From Dolichospermum flos-aquae CCAP 1403/13F (GTDB lineage: Bacteria > Cyanobacteriota > Cyanobacteriia > Cyanobacteriales > Nostocaceae), in contig NZ_CP051206.1 of assembly GCF_012516395.1 (NCBI RefSeq), forward strand, positions 2,648,501 to 2,712,500: a stretch of DNA of 64,000 nt. Reading direction: 5' to 3'. The notes under the pieces were generated by a model that saw only the letters and a list, made by a program, of their open reading frames with translations, was not told the DNA's origin and did no database searches. Positions within the stretch are counted from its first letter, which is position 1. Every line of letters begins with the position of its first letter. Positions 53,068 through 63,083 of the stretch are shown one piece after another. The translations under genes and the position numbers were made by a program.

Positions 53068-54606
53068 TTAAAGCTCTAAACCATTTTTCTGTAACTTCTT
53101 AAATGGATCTAAAATAAAGTCAATAACTCGACGTTGACGAATGATTACTTCGGCACTTGCTGTTTGTCCAGGGGTAAGAGGAATCTGTTTATTACCAACT
53201 TGAATATAAGGATTTTCTAAAGCGATATCTAATTCATAAGTTTCTATTCGGTTAGAACTATTTTCTTGAATTTTAGAGTTAGGTGAAATCCAACTAATCT
53301 GTCCTGATACAATTCCATATTCTTGGAAAGGATAAGCATCAAATTTAATTTTTACTGGCATTCCTACCTTGACAAAACCACTATGTTGACTGGGCATACG
53401 GGCTTTCAAAATCAAAGCGGTATTTTCGGGAGCAATTTGAGCAATCATTTGTCCTAATTGTACCACAGAACCAGGTTTTTTAATAGGTAATTCAAAAATT
53501 ATTCCATCAATAGGAGAGCGGACAATTCGCTGTTTTAGTTGTAAATTTAAGGACGCAAGCTGTCCTTTTGTTTGCATCATTTCTGATTGAATAGAAATTA
53601 TTTGATTTTGGATGTCTTTAAACTGTTCCTGACTTTTTAATAAAACTAATTCTCCTCCTTGCATAGAACTTTTATAACTATTTTCTTCTTCTTGTAAACG
53701 TAGTTTTGCCTGTTCAATATCTGAGCGAACTTGATTCATTAGTGACTGATAACGGCTGACTTCTTCTTTTAGCCGTAACTGTGCTGTTTGCAGATTAAAT
53801 TTTGCTTCTTCTTGTGAACGTTGACTTTCTTCGGCAATTTTTTCCAATTCTACTACTTTAGTTTGAGAAATTATTCCTTGCTTTAACAATAGCCGATAAC
53901 GTTCAACTTCAGCAACATCTCGACGTAACCGACTTGTAGCTAATCTATAGTTAGTTTGAGTAGATCGTATATTCTGTTTCACCTGATCAATTTGGGCTAA
54001 TTTCTCCAAATCTTGGAAATTATAGGCACTTTTTTTAGTCTCAAATGTTTGTTGGGCTTGATTAAGTTGAGCAAGTTTTTCTAATGATTGAGATTGATTT
54101 TGCTGACGTTGAATATTAATTGCCATGAAGACTTGATTCTTCAGTATTTCCAGTTGAGATTGTCGATTTTTTAACCCATCTAATTTATCTTTTATTTGCT
54201 GTATTTCTGTTTGTAAAACATCAGATTGCATTTCTACTAATACCTGTCCAGTTTTAACGATTGCACCTTCTTTAACATTAACAGCAACTACACTACCAGT
54301 TACCGCACTATCTAATTTTTGTGTTGCCCCTTTGGGTTCTATTCTGCCACTAGCACTTCCTGTTTCATCAACTTTAGTTAACATTGCCCAAGGTAAAATA
54401 ATTGCGGCAAAACTGACTAATAAATACAACATGGAACGAGTCCATACTTTTGGTAAAGCATCTAATAATTCTTCTGTACCATAAAACCAATCTTGGGCTT
54501 TATTTAATGTCTGAGTCTGAGGTTGATTTTGGATAAAAGCAGTAGATTCAGTTTGATTCTGCGGCTTTATGGTAGTTGTTGGTTGTGTGTAAACTGACTG
54601 TGGCAT
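53068..54606 (-). CDS. HlyD-family membrane fusion protein of the peptide exporter
   Basis: 512 residues. A Q/T-rich cytoplasmic N-terminus (1-50), one transmembrane segment (about 58-76), a biotinyl-lipoyl half-motif (SGRIEPKGATQKLDSAVTGSVVAVNVKEGAIVKTGQVLVEM, about 83-125), long coiled coil (about 130-350), the second lipoyl half (KQRIVRSPIDGIIFELPIKKPGSVVQLGQMIAQIAP) and a beta-barrel end. It bridges the ABC exporter to an outer-membrane TolC-like channel. The gene follows the exporter after 70 bases containing a hairpin repeat. Confidence 0.93.
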   Translation of the reverse strand: MPQSVYTQPTTTIKPQNQTESTAFIQNQPQTQTLNKAQDWFYGTEELLDALPKVWTRSMLYLLVSFAAIILPWAMLTKVDETGSASGRIEPKGATQKLDSAVTGSVVAVNVKEGAIVKTGQVLVEMQSDVLQTEIQQIKDKLDGLKNRQSQLEILKNQVFMAINIQRQQNQSQSLEKLAQLNQAQQTFETKKSAYNFQDLEKLAQIDQVKQNIRSTQTNYRLATSRLRRDVAEVERYRLLLKQGIISQTKVVELEKIAEESQRSQEEAKFNLQTAQLRLKEEVSRYQSLMNQVRSDIEQAKLRLQEEENSYKSSMQGGELVLLKSQEQFKDIQNQIISIQSEMMQTKGQLASLNLQLKQRIVRSPIDGIIFELPIKKPGSVVQLGQMIAQIAPENTALILKARMPSQHSGFVKVGMPVKIKFDAYPFQEYGIVSGQISWISPNSKIQENSSNRIETYELDIALENPYIQVGNKQIPLTPGQTASAEVIIRQRRVIDFILDPFKKLQKNGLEL

Positions 54607-54630
54607 AAATAATTTTAGAATTCTGGTTAT

Positions 54631-54663
54631 AGATCCCCAACTTCTTCAATAAGTCGGGGATCT
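54631..54663. repeat. CCCCAACTTCTTC hairpin repeat
   Basis: AGATCCCCAACTTCTTCAAT continues into AAGTCGGGGATCT; a slightly degenerate member of the family at 11460, 16048 and 63037, lying between exporter and HlyD genes. Confidence 0.8.
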
Positions 54664-54676
54664 GGTTATTAAACAA

Positions 54677-57397
54677 TTAATTTGTTTGTGCTAATTGTTG
54701 TTGGTTGAGATAGAAATAATGTCCTTTTTTGGTAATTAATTCTTCATGTGTACCGCTTTCTACTAAAACACCACGATCTAAAACTAAAATTAGATCAGCA
54801 TGACGAACTGTAGAAAGACGGTGAGCAATAATTACACTTGTACGTCCTTGCAGAATTTTTTTGAGGTTGTTCTGAATAATCCGTTCAGATTCAGCATCAA
54901 GGTGACTTGTAGCTTCATCTAATATTAAAAGTCGCGGATTTCCCAGTAAAGCCCGGGCAATTGCTAACCGTTGACGTTGACCTCCAGATAACATTCCGCC
55001 TCCTTCACCAATTTGGGTTTCATAACCCATTGGCATCCTTTTGATAAACTCATCTGCACCTGCAAGTTGGGCAGCTTCCACAATCTCTTCTAAAGAGGCT
55101 TCTGGATGGGCAATTGTGATATTTTCCCGAATTGTTCCGCCAAATAAAAAGGTATCTTGATCAACAACTCCTATTTGCGATCGCAAAGAATGTAAGGAAA
55201 TACTAGTAACATCTTGATTGTCAATTAAAACTCTTCCATCTGTCGCTAGATATAAACCCAAAATTAACTTAGAAAGTGTTGTTTTTCCAGAACCACTGCG
55301 CCCAACAACTGCTACAGTTTGCTCAGGTAAAATTTCAAAACTGAGATTTTCTAAAATATTAATCTCACTTTCGGGATGATAGCGAAAGGTAACATTATGA
55401 AAACGGATTCTCCCGATTAATCTCGGTAAAAATTGTCGAGGGTTATGTTCTAAATCTTCCTCTAGTTGTGCTTCCAGTACATCATTAATTCGTTCTGTAG
55501 CGACAATTACCTCTTGTAACTGATTCCACAAAATAATTAATCGTTGGAAAGGCTGAATAATATTACCCAGTAACATATTAAAAGCAACTAACTGACCAAT
55601 AGTAAGTTGATTTTGAATGACTAACCAAGCGCCAAACCAGAGCAACCCTGTACTTGCTAAAGATTGAATAGTAGAGCTAATTAATTGCAGTTGATTACTA
55701 ATTACTTGACCACTAAAGTTCTTTTTGATTAAATTGTTTAGCAACTCTTCCCAATGCCAACGAACTGTTTGTTCAATAGCCATTGAGCGAATCGAAGAAA
55801 TTCCCGTCAAGCTTTGAATCAAATAACTATTTTCCAAAGTTCCTGCTGTGAATACCTCTCGACTAATCCGCCGCAAAAATGGTGTGGCAAAGAATGTTAA
55901 TAACACAAAGGGTGGCACAATTGCCAATGTCATTAATGCCATTGGTGGACTGTACCAAAACATTAATCCCACATAAACAAAAACTGTTAATAAATCCAAG
56001 CCAATAGATAGAGCTTCACCCGTCAGAAACCGTTGAATTTTTTGATTTTCCTGAACACGAGAGACAATATCTCCCACATAACGAGACTCAAAAAATGACA
56101 GAGGTAAGCCAAATGTATGCTTAATAAATCCCACCATTAAAGCCACACTAATGCGATTAGCGGTGTGATCTAGTAAATATTGTCTTAACCCATTAATGGC
56201 AACCCGAAACAACCCAAAAACTAACAATCCAAACCCGACAGTATTTAAGGTTAAGATGCTACCTTGAACAATGACTCTATCTAATAAAAGTTGAGTAAAT
56301 AAAGGTGTGATTAATCCAAATACCTGAATTAATACCGAAGCAATAAATACTTCTAAGAGAACCTGAAAATGCGGTTTAACTAAATCAAATAACTGCCAAA
56401 ATGGCGTGTTAGCTTCTTGCGTTTTTTTAAGTGAAGTTGTAGGCTGTAATAGTAAAGCGTAACCAGTCCAACCTGCAAGAAATTCCTTAATAGTAAGCTG
56501 ACGTTGTCCAATAGCGGGATCAGCAACAATTACCTGTTTTTTGGTAATTTCATAGACAACAATGTAATGTCTACCTTGCCAATGAGCGATCGCTGGTAAA
56601 GATTGTTGGGCAAATTTATCCAAACTGGCTTTCACCGGACGGGTAGCAAAACCAAGGCTTTCTGCTGCTGCACTCAAACTTCGCATGGATGCACCACTCC
56701 GGCTAACATTAGCCAGATCCCGCAGCCGATTGATACTCAGGTTTTTTCCCCAATAACGGCCAACCATAACTAAGCAAGCAGCACCACAATCAGCAGCACT
56801 TTGTTGTTCAAAAAATGGATAGCGTTTAGTAAATTTACGCCACCAATTACCAACAACTACCGTAGGAATAGGAAAGTATTGAGGGCGTTTTTTTACTTGT
56901 GTTGGTGCGGGAATTATTGGTTGAGGTAAATTGGCACTATTTACAGTTTTTGGGGCTTCAATCAGCGGAATTTCTGAAGAATTCGCAGTGTTAATTAGCT
57001 CTGCCTTATTCAGCAAAAGATGATAAACACTAGGAAACTCTCCCATTACCTTAGTTAATATTTCTTGGGGAAGATAGGCAACCTTTAAATTCATAGAAGC
57101 TCTAGCCAAATAACTGCTAAAATCTTGTTCTGGAAATAAAGTTAACTCCCCAAATGATGACCCTGAAGTGAGAGTATTAATTAAATTGTTCGAGCTATCA
57201 AGTAATCTCACCTTACCAGTCAGCACAACATAAATTCCCGGCTTTGCTGTTGTCGCTTGCCAAAATTGCTTTGCTACTGGTGGTTCAATAATTTCTAAAG
57301 CCTTGGTACAATCTATAACTGCTTGATCTGATAACCCATCACCCAAGACTTGCCTAATGTGTGTAACTAACTGTTCCTGAGAAAACGCTGATAGCAT
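54677..57397 (-). CDS. Peptidase-C39 ABC exporter with N-terminal cNMP-binding-like domain
   Basis: 906 residues. An N-terminal cyclic-nucleotide/Crp-type domain (about 30-130: KPGIYVVLTGKVRLL, GSSFGELTLFPE) precedes a C39 peptidase (about 193-315) with Cys204 in QQSAADCGAACL, His277 in GRHYIVVYE and Asp293 in VADPAIG, an intact triad. Six transmembrane segments (about 335-610) and an ABC domain follow: Walker A GRSGSGKTT near 700, signature LSGGQRQRLAIARAL, Walker B LLILDEATSHLD. It would cut glycine-type leaders and export peptides, with the two small genes at 52332 and 52658 as likely substrates. Layout resembles HetC-like exporters, but I do not claim orthology. Confidence 0.93.
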   Translation of the reverse strand: MLSAFSQEQLVTHIRQVLGDGLSDQAVIDCTKALEIIEPPVAKQFWQATTAKPGIYVVLTGKVRLLDSSNNLINTLTSGSSFGELTLFPEQDFSSYLARASMNLKVAYLPQEILTKVMGEFPSVYHLLLNKAELINTANSSEIPLIEAPKTVNSANLPQPIIPAPTQVKKRPQYFPIPTVVVGNWWRKFTKRYPFFEQQSAADCGAACLVMVGRYWGKNLSINRLRDLANVSRSGASMRSLSAAAESLGFATRPVKASLDKFAQQSLPAIAHWQGRHYIVVYEITKKQVIVADPAIGQRQLTIKEFLAGWTGYALLLQPTTSLKKTQEANTPFWQLFDLVKPHFQVLLEVFIASVLIQVFGLITPLFTQLLLDRVIVQGSILTLNTVGFGLLVFGLFRVAINGLRQYLLDHTANRISVALMVGFIKHTFGLPLSFFESRYVGDIVSRVQENQKIQRFLTGEALSIGLDLLTVFVYVGLMFWYSPPMALMTLAIVPPFVLLTFFATPFLRRISREVFTAGTLENSYLIQSLTGISSIRSMAIEQTVRWHWEELLNNLIKKNFSGQVISNQLQLISSTIQSLASTGLLWFGAWLVIQNQLTIGQLVAFNMLLGNIIQPFQRLIILWNQLQEVIVATERINDVLEAQLEEDLEHNPRQFLPRLIGRIRFHNVTFRYHPESEINILENLSFEILPEQTVAVVGRSGSGKTTLSKLILGLYLATDGRVLIDNQDVTSISLHSLRSQIGVVDQDTFLFGGTIRENITIAHPEASLEEIVEAAQLAGADEFIKRMPMGYETQIGEGGGMLSGGQRQRLAIARALLGNPRLLILDEATSHLDAESERIIQNNLKKILQGRTSVIIAHRLSTVRHADLILVLDRGVLVESGTHEELITKKGHYFYLNQQQLAQTN

Positions 57398-57418
57398 TTC
57401 CTAACCTCCAAAACACTA

Positions 57419-58060
57419 TTATTTATTGGTCTGCATGAGATTCAATGACCAATGAAAACTAGGTTCAGGCGGAGAATGCAAATCACTAATTTTAATTGCT
57501 AAATCCTGATTTTCAGTAGTTATCAATGGGGAACTTTTATGTTTAGTAGAAAGTCCCATTTGTTTAAGTAGGCGATTAATGTGGCGATCGCTAATTTGAA
57601 TTCCCAACTCTTTCGCTAAATGTTTACTCAACCATTGCGCCGTCCAATCACCAAAAGCATAGCCATATTCACGGGGACTAGAATTGACTAATTCCTTCAA
57701 TCTTTCAATATATTGATGATTAACAATCTTTGGTCTACCCAATGGGCGCTGATTCCATTTGTGAGCCATCCCCGCCTCAGCAGTACCTATCCAATACCTA
57801 GCCATCTCCTGAGAACAACCAATCATGTCACAAATATGAGTTTGCGATTTGCCCATATCTGCTAACAACATAATCTCAATTCGTCGCCGATATTCTGGTT
57901 GTGAATTGCTTTGTAAATTTTTTAGCAATGCCTTTCGCTGAAAAGGTGTTAAAAACTTACTTTCATAACCATCGTAAATATCAATAACCCGATTTTGATG
58001 AGAATAAGATGACATAATTCTTACCAGTTGCCTTCTACTTTCAAATTTGGGCAAATTCAT
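57419..58060 (-). CDS. HTH protein derived from an IS630-type transposase N-terminus
   Basis: 213 residues from ATG 58060; an ATG at 58015 (MSSYSHQNRVID) is equally possible. Two DNA-binding parts: an HTH (RRRIEIMLLADMGKSQTHICDMIGCSQEMARYWI, about 58-92) and a winged helix (WTAQWLSKHLAKELGIQISDRHINRLLKQMGLS, about 140-172), the arrangement in IS630-family transposase N-termini. The DDE catalytic domain is absent and there are no inverted repeats, so this looks like a domesticated regulator. It starts the exporter operon (22 bases before the exporter gene). Confidence 0.75.
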   Translation of the reverse strand: MNLPKFESRRQLVRIMSSYSHQNRVIDIYDGYESKFLTPFQRKALLKNLQSNSQPEYRRRIEIMLLADMGKSQTHICDMIGCSQEMARYWIGTAEAGMAHKWNQRPLGRPKIVNHQYIERLKELVNSSPREYGYAFGDWTAQWLSKHLAKELGIQISDRHINRLLKQMGLSTKHKSSPLITTENQDLAIKISDLHSPPEPSFHWSLNLMQTNK

Positions 58061-58947
58061 CTATTACATCTATTGCTAAAATCCCGATGCAAAAAATTTC
58101 ACAGATATGCAATATTTAATCTGTAGGCTATTTCCTGAATATTCATTTAATTCTCAACATCTATTTAACAGGCATAGCTGTTATGTCCCCCAATAAACAG
58201 CATTGTCTGGCAAAACACCTATAGATAAACTCCCAAGATTTAGCTTGCTAATGCCAAAAATCTACACAGGGAATGATATTACCCCTAATTGAGATATTAG
58301 GATATTAATAAACACTGGTATTTAAGTTAATTGATTAATTCATGCAGTTAGAACTAACTAACAATTACGGAACTCTTCAAAAATTGTAGCCTCACACTAA
58401 ATAAACTGAAGCAGGATGTAATCTATCTCTTACACTATCCTAAAAATAGAAAACTCTCATCAGCAAACTTTCTTAAATATGAAACTGTTTGTCTGATAGG
58501 GTAGCATTAGTCATTTGGTCTAGATAAAAAAGTGACAAAGCTTTAATTCTTATCTTTAAATTCTGCTACATCTTCTTCTAAAATTTATATAAAAAATAAA
58601 ATCTTCATCTAAACTTCATCATATCTTTACAGAAAATTTATATAAATTAAAAGCTGATAAAAATCAAGCCATTAATCAGTAATCCTTAACTATGAAATAA
58701 TTTGTGATATTCCTAGTACATCAAGGCAGCAATTAACCAACTATTAAAAATACCTGAAAAGCCTCCATACTCTGATTTTTGAATTTCTAATTCCGCCTTG
58801 CGGTAGTAGTAGAATCCGGTGTAAGTTAATGAACCATGCCAAATCTGTGACAAGCTTATGCTGTATTCATTCTAAATTCTAAATTCTAAATTCCGCCCTG
58901 CGGTACTAGCTTCACCTAAAAATTAATTCTTTTTATTTGTTGTTCCC
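58061..58947. other. Long non-coding stretch between HTH gene and AEC permease
   Basis: 887 bases with no gene that I can support. It holds two copies of AATTCCGC(C/T)(T/C)TGCGGTA(C/G)TAG (58789-58809 and 58889-58909), the second preceded by three TTCTAAA heptamers; both belong to the family at 4295-4315. Divergent promoters for the exporter operon and the permease must lie here. Confidence 0.7.
58789..58909. repeat. Pair of AATTCCGCCYTGCGGTA repeats
   Basis: Copies at 58789-58809 and 58889-58909 are small hairpins (CCGC..GCGG), each next to A/T heptamer tracts, matching 4295-4315. Confidence 0.75.
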
Positions 58948-59913
58948 ATGATTGAAACCCTATTTCATGCCTACACACCTCTATTTATCTGGGTAGGCTT
59001 AGGACTTGTATTATCTCGCGTGACTGTAGATAATTTTCTCAAGTGGTTAGGTCAAGGACTTTATTGGGTGGGTGTTCCTTTACAACTTTTAGTATTAGCG
59101 CGGCATACAAATACATCTGCGGGAGGATTTATACCGGGAACAGCGATCGCAATTTTGCTTCTGAGTTTAGTTTTAGCATTGTTAGCTTGGTGGGGTTGGC
59201 AATGGTACATAACTACTCAACGTGCAGTCAACCTGGAAACTGTAGATGTGCCAGAATCAGTAATTAAAGCTAGTTTAGGTAGTTTTATTCTAGCAACAAT
59301 CTTAGGCAATACTGGTTTTGTCGGACTTACTCTTATACAAGTGCTAACCAGTTCTGAAAATACTGGTTCAGCAGTATTATTTAGCGTCACTAATAATGTA
59401 GTCGGTACTTATGGGATGGCGATTTTAATTGCTAGTTATTTTGGTCAGAGAAAAACCGAAAACTATTGGTGGATACAGGTAAGAGATATAGTTACAGTCC
59501 CCAGTTTATGGACATTTTTTATTGGTTTAAATACCCAGTTTATCGAATTACCAGCAGCAGTTGAGTCAGCTTTAGATCAAGCTGTTTGGGTAGTTATTGC
59601 CTTAGCTTTGTTACTGGTTGGTTTGCGACTAGGAAAAATGAGATCATGGGGAAGTTTAGCGATCGCTGCCATTGCCAGTGCTATAAAAGTATTTATTATC
59701 CCCATGCTAGTAGGATTAGGTGCAACCTATTTCGGTGTCATAGGAGAACAGCGTTTAGTGCTAGTCATCATGTCTGGAACACCCACAGGGCTTTCTGTAC
59801 TGATTTTGGCAGAAGTTTATGATTTAGATCGGGATTTATTATCTAGTAGCATTGCTTTAACTTTTATCGGTTTATTTTTAGCCCTCCCTCTGTGGTTAGT
59901 TTTGTTTAGCTAA
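58948..59913 (+). CDS. AEC-family (auxin efflux carrier type) permease
   Basis: 321 residues with about ten transmembrane segments. Family-typical features: a polar break in the middle (GNTGFVGLTLIQVL and VTNNVVGTYGMAILIASYFG) and the C-terminal repeat LVIMSGTPTGLSVLILAEVYDLDRDLLSSSIALTF. AEC proteins export organic acids or small metabolites in bacteria; the substrate is unknown. It is flanked by long non-coding stretches and is not in an operon. Confidence 0.88.
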   Translation: MIETLFHAYTPLFIWVGLGLVLSRVTVDNFLKWLGQGLYWVGVPLQLLVLARHTNTSAGGFIPGTAIAILLLSLVLALLAWWGWQWYITTQRAVNLETVDVPESVIKASLGSFILATILGNTGFVGLTLIQVLTSSENTGSAVLFSVTNNVVGTYGMAILIASYFGQRKTENYWWIQVRDIVTVPSLWTFFIGLNTQFIELPAAVESALDQAVWVVIALALLLVGLRLGKMRSWGSLAIAAIASAIKVFIIPMLVGLGATYFGVIGEQRLVLVIMSGTPTGLSVLILAEVYDLDRDLLSSSIALTFIGLFLALPLWLVLFS

Positions 59914-60502
59914 ACTTATATATTTCACCAAATGAATGAATCAACAATACATGGAAAAAAGAAGCTGTAATAATTATACAGCCTCTAAATTTTGTTATCC
60001 CAATTGCCAGTTGAGATCACAGAAATAATTTGCAAGTCAGAAAATGATTTCACCATAACTTTTCTCTTTCCTAATCTACCTTTGTAACTAAAGTTAGCCA
60101 AACCTTAATCACAGAAAATTTAGTAATAGAAGTTGTATAGCCATCTCAATGTGATTAGGGCAATCCACCACCCCAATCGAAAACTACTCAGACTTCCATA
60201 GGAAAAAAGAACCACCGTTAGTTATGGCTCATCATTCTTAATGAAGAATTTATTTAATTAATCAGAACTGAATGCCAAAACAATCAGTCCCTATCTTTCA
60301 TGTGCAGACGCAAACAGTTTTTTGGGAAAAATGCAACTAGTCTGCCATCAATCTTTGTTTAGGTTGCTATTTCTAATTTATAGGATGTTATCAGTGTACA
60401 TTTGCCATTCTGGCAGATTTTGACAACGAAGTCAGTAATTGCAGTTACTCACATTTTCTATCAACTGATCTGAGTAACAAGCAATTACGAGATGATCAGC
60501 AA
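59914..60502. other. Non-coding stretch downstream of the HetP-family gene
   Basis: 589 bases, no gene seen. It contains the strong hairpin at 60435-60488 and the motif AAGAACCACCGTTAGTTATG near 60206, related to one near 62251. Confidence 0.6.
60435..60488 (-). terminator. Long hairpin downstream of the HetP-family gene
   Basis: GTAATTGC-a-GTTACTCA pairs with TGAGTAAC-aa-GCAATTAC around a 20-base loop, 15 bases after the gene on the minus strand. The T-run expected of an intrinsic terminator is missing, so it may stabilise the mRNA end instead. Confidence 0.5.
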
Positions 60503-60886
60503 CTATGCCGACTTTTTTTCTCTACTATTGGCGCGTGCTTCAACATGATGCTTGCCTCCCACTTCCATATAGGCTATATCCTTAATCTTACTTAAACAGT
60601 TAGATGCCAGATTGCCCTCGGATCTTTTCTCTGTGGTGGGTTTAGCAATTTTGAGAGTTTCATTATTTTGGGGATTGGAGCGACTCATGCGAGCATTTTC
60701 CTTGAGAATGCGGTTATAAGTCCGATAAGGGATATAGTGCATGGGATTATAGCCCACGAATCGTAACATTAAAACACAAGCCCAAGAATACTTCCCTGCC
60801 AAAATCGCTTCGACGACTTGGTCTAACTGTTCAGGATGGATTTTTGGTTCTAAGTTGTTACCACTGCCAGCAATATCTTGATTCAT
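60503..60886 (-). CDS. HetP-family protein (heterocyst commitment)
   Basis: 127 residues. The conserved HetP core is at about 22-64: [41 protein letters not shown]. The rest is charged and variable. In Anabaena sp. PCC 7120 HetP and its homologues control commitment to heterocyst formation, downstream of HetR. Whether this is HetP itself or a homologue cannot be told: hetC is not adjacent (a related C39 exporter is about 3 kb away, on the same strand beyond an intervening permease). A 2.2-kb non-coding region lies upstream, fitting a gene with complex regulation. Confidence 0.9.
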   Translation of the reverse strand: MNQDIAGSGNNLEPKIHPEQLDQVVEAILAGKYSWACVLMLRFVGYNPMHYIPYRTYNRILKENARMSRSNPQNNETLKIAKPTTEKRSEGNLASNCLSKIKDIAYMEVGGKHHVEARANSREKKSA

Positions 60887-63036
60887 AATCTTAGTTATCT
60901 TTGAATTGAGTAAATTAGTCCAGTTGGGAGCAAATGCGATGGTCTTCAGCCAAATTGCTGTTGCGGGAACAACCGGAACCTATAGGTAATCAATTGGTGG
61001 CAGATGTTGAGAAAAGTAACAACTTTCGATAAAAGTCCGGTACTTGCGAATATTGATACCTGACGGGAATGGGAATCAGAAAACTGGATCTCTACGATTA
61101 CCCATTTAACTAAGCTAAAACGCGCATTTGACCTGATGATTTTTTCCATAACCTGACCTGTGATTGAAAACCTGACTATTTTTAATCAAGTCTGTGTACT
61201 GCTGTGCCTTGCCGTGTATACCCTGATTTTCTGGGCAGTCTTACAGTTTTCATTTAGTAATATCTATAGATCACAGAAATAATATGTATTAATTGTGTCT
61301 GGACTGTAGATTTATACTTACCAATGAATCAAAGGTAAAAATTTACCTTTTCTGTGGTTTCTACCTGGAGGAATTGAGTTTGGCGTAGCTTTTCGTAGAT
61401 GCAATTATGTCCTCTTGAAATTTCCAAGTGGAAATTTTCTGCTTCTCCCTAGTTACTGCTGTATAACTTCTTACCATTAATTGTGGTGCTTTTGCTGCAA
61501 AAGCTCACAATTACTGAATGGAATCAGGAAAACCATTGATTTCTCAATTTCAAAAGCCACATTTTTATTTATACTATTTTTTGTCGCTAATGTCATCTGC
61601 CAAGGTGGCAAGATTTAAGTTAAATTTACTGAACTTATCTAGATATTTACTTATGTCTTGTGCAAGTTTGATTTTTGTCCCCAGTTGGCAAAAAATGAGG
61701 GGTGTTACCCCCCACTTTAATCTCCAGGGCAGATGTTATCATCGTTATACAAAGCAAAAAAACTACGAATCACCTTTGTCTATGCTCCGTAGCATATAGA
61801 TAGTCGTCGCAACTATAGCTCAAAAACAAATGAACTTTAATTACCACAAATTTAATTTTTATATAATAATTACTTTAATGAGAATCATTGCTTTGTAGGC
61901 ACTCTAAAGCTTTAAGTCCTAAAATTCTGACGACAATAAAAATAAATATTAATTACAAAATAATTCCATAATTAACAGTATTGTTTATCGTTAATACTCT
62001 GGGTTTCGATATTAATCTAAATTACCAATATGTTTGCTTTTATATAAAAAAATACCTGTAGCTATATCTGGACAGCAAAAACTGGATCACCATGAACCTT
62101 TCACTATTATCTTATTTGTTTAGTAAAAGCTATTTGTTTATTAGGGAAAATTAGCATTTAATTAAATAACTAGGTTGGTAATTATATGTATGCAATTTAT
62201 TAATATAAGTAAGATTACAGTAATATTCATTAAACTGATTCGGTAAGAAGAACCATCATTATTTATGGTCAATTGCCGCAGATTATTCTTGTCAAAGCCG
62301 ATACTTAGGTAGAAAATAAAGATCAAGTCCGTATGGCTAAGTAATTCTTAACAAATCAAATTTGCTCAAATTTCCGGGTCTCAAACGCTACTATTCAGCT
62401 TTGAGAGCGAATTATTAACTGAGATTTTCTCAATAACTTGCCCAGAAATTTATCCGGTAGTTGCTTGACAGATCAGAATGAGGAGGTTATAGTGTAACTC
62501 CCAAGCTGTTTAAGTTTTTAAACAAGTTGGGCAATTTTCACAAGCAGTTCGCTAGATCGAAATTTTGACTCTATTACAACTAGCTGGGAACTTATCAGCT
62601 AAATTAGGAGTCGTAAACACTAAGTGCATTTGAACCTGACTAACCTGACATCATAGATTGATAAAGCTCCTGCTGTCCTTGCTTTATTCAACTATCCTGC
62701 ATCTACTCATATTACTAAATTTAAGGTCTACTGAAAAACTCTCATCTTTTCCCAACTAGATTCGAGGATTTTTTGGGTGATTAATCGCAATCTTTTTATG
62801 TCCCATAACCCTAAATGAAGTGGGGGAATTGGTAGTTATTTTGTTGTAACTTAGCTAAAAAAGTTACTTTTGCCGATCACCGTTTAAAAGTGTTGTTTTA
62901 TAACAAGCCTCTGCAAAATCTAATTACTGATGATTGATAGAGGTATCTTTGAAAGCATTGGTTTTCAGATTTAAATTCCTCAACTCTTAACCATTACTGA
63001 TTTTTTCGCCCAATTCCGGAAATAACCGGAAAATAA
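60887..63036. other. 2.15-kb region without a supportable gene, upstream of hetP family gene
   Basis: Both strands were read. Short frames exist (for example 60946-61149 minus and 61518-61799 plus) but lack recognisable domains and good starts. Hairpins are visible: AAATTTCC-aagt-GGAAATTT near 61418 and TGCTTTTG-ctg-CAAAAGCT near 61485. AT-rich throughout. Candidate content is a long regulatory region or ncRNA genes that I cannot name. Confidence 0.6.
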
Positions 63037-63067
63037 AGATCCCCGACTTCTCAAAGAAGTCGGGGAT
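63037..63067. repeat. CCCCGACTTCT hairpin repeat, likely terminator of the GH116 gene
   Basis: AGATCCCCGACTTCT-caa-AGAAGTCGGGGAT, same family as 16048; it lies 16 bases after the GH116 stop. Confidence 0.8.
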
Positions 63068-63083
63068 GTGAAAAGTATTAAAT

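Noticed and set aside
54677-57397. Calling the C39 exporter HetC
   Set aside because: It is not adjacent to the HetP-family gene and is flanked by peptide and HlyD genes; family likeness alone is not orthology.
60946-61149. Minus-strand 67-codon frame
   Set aside because: No recognisable domain, poor start context, in a region that looks non-coding throughout.
61518-61799. Plus-strand 93-codon frame
   Set aside because: No domain or ribosome-binding site; composition does not resemble neighbouring genes.
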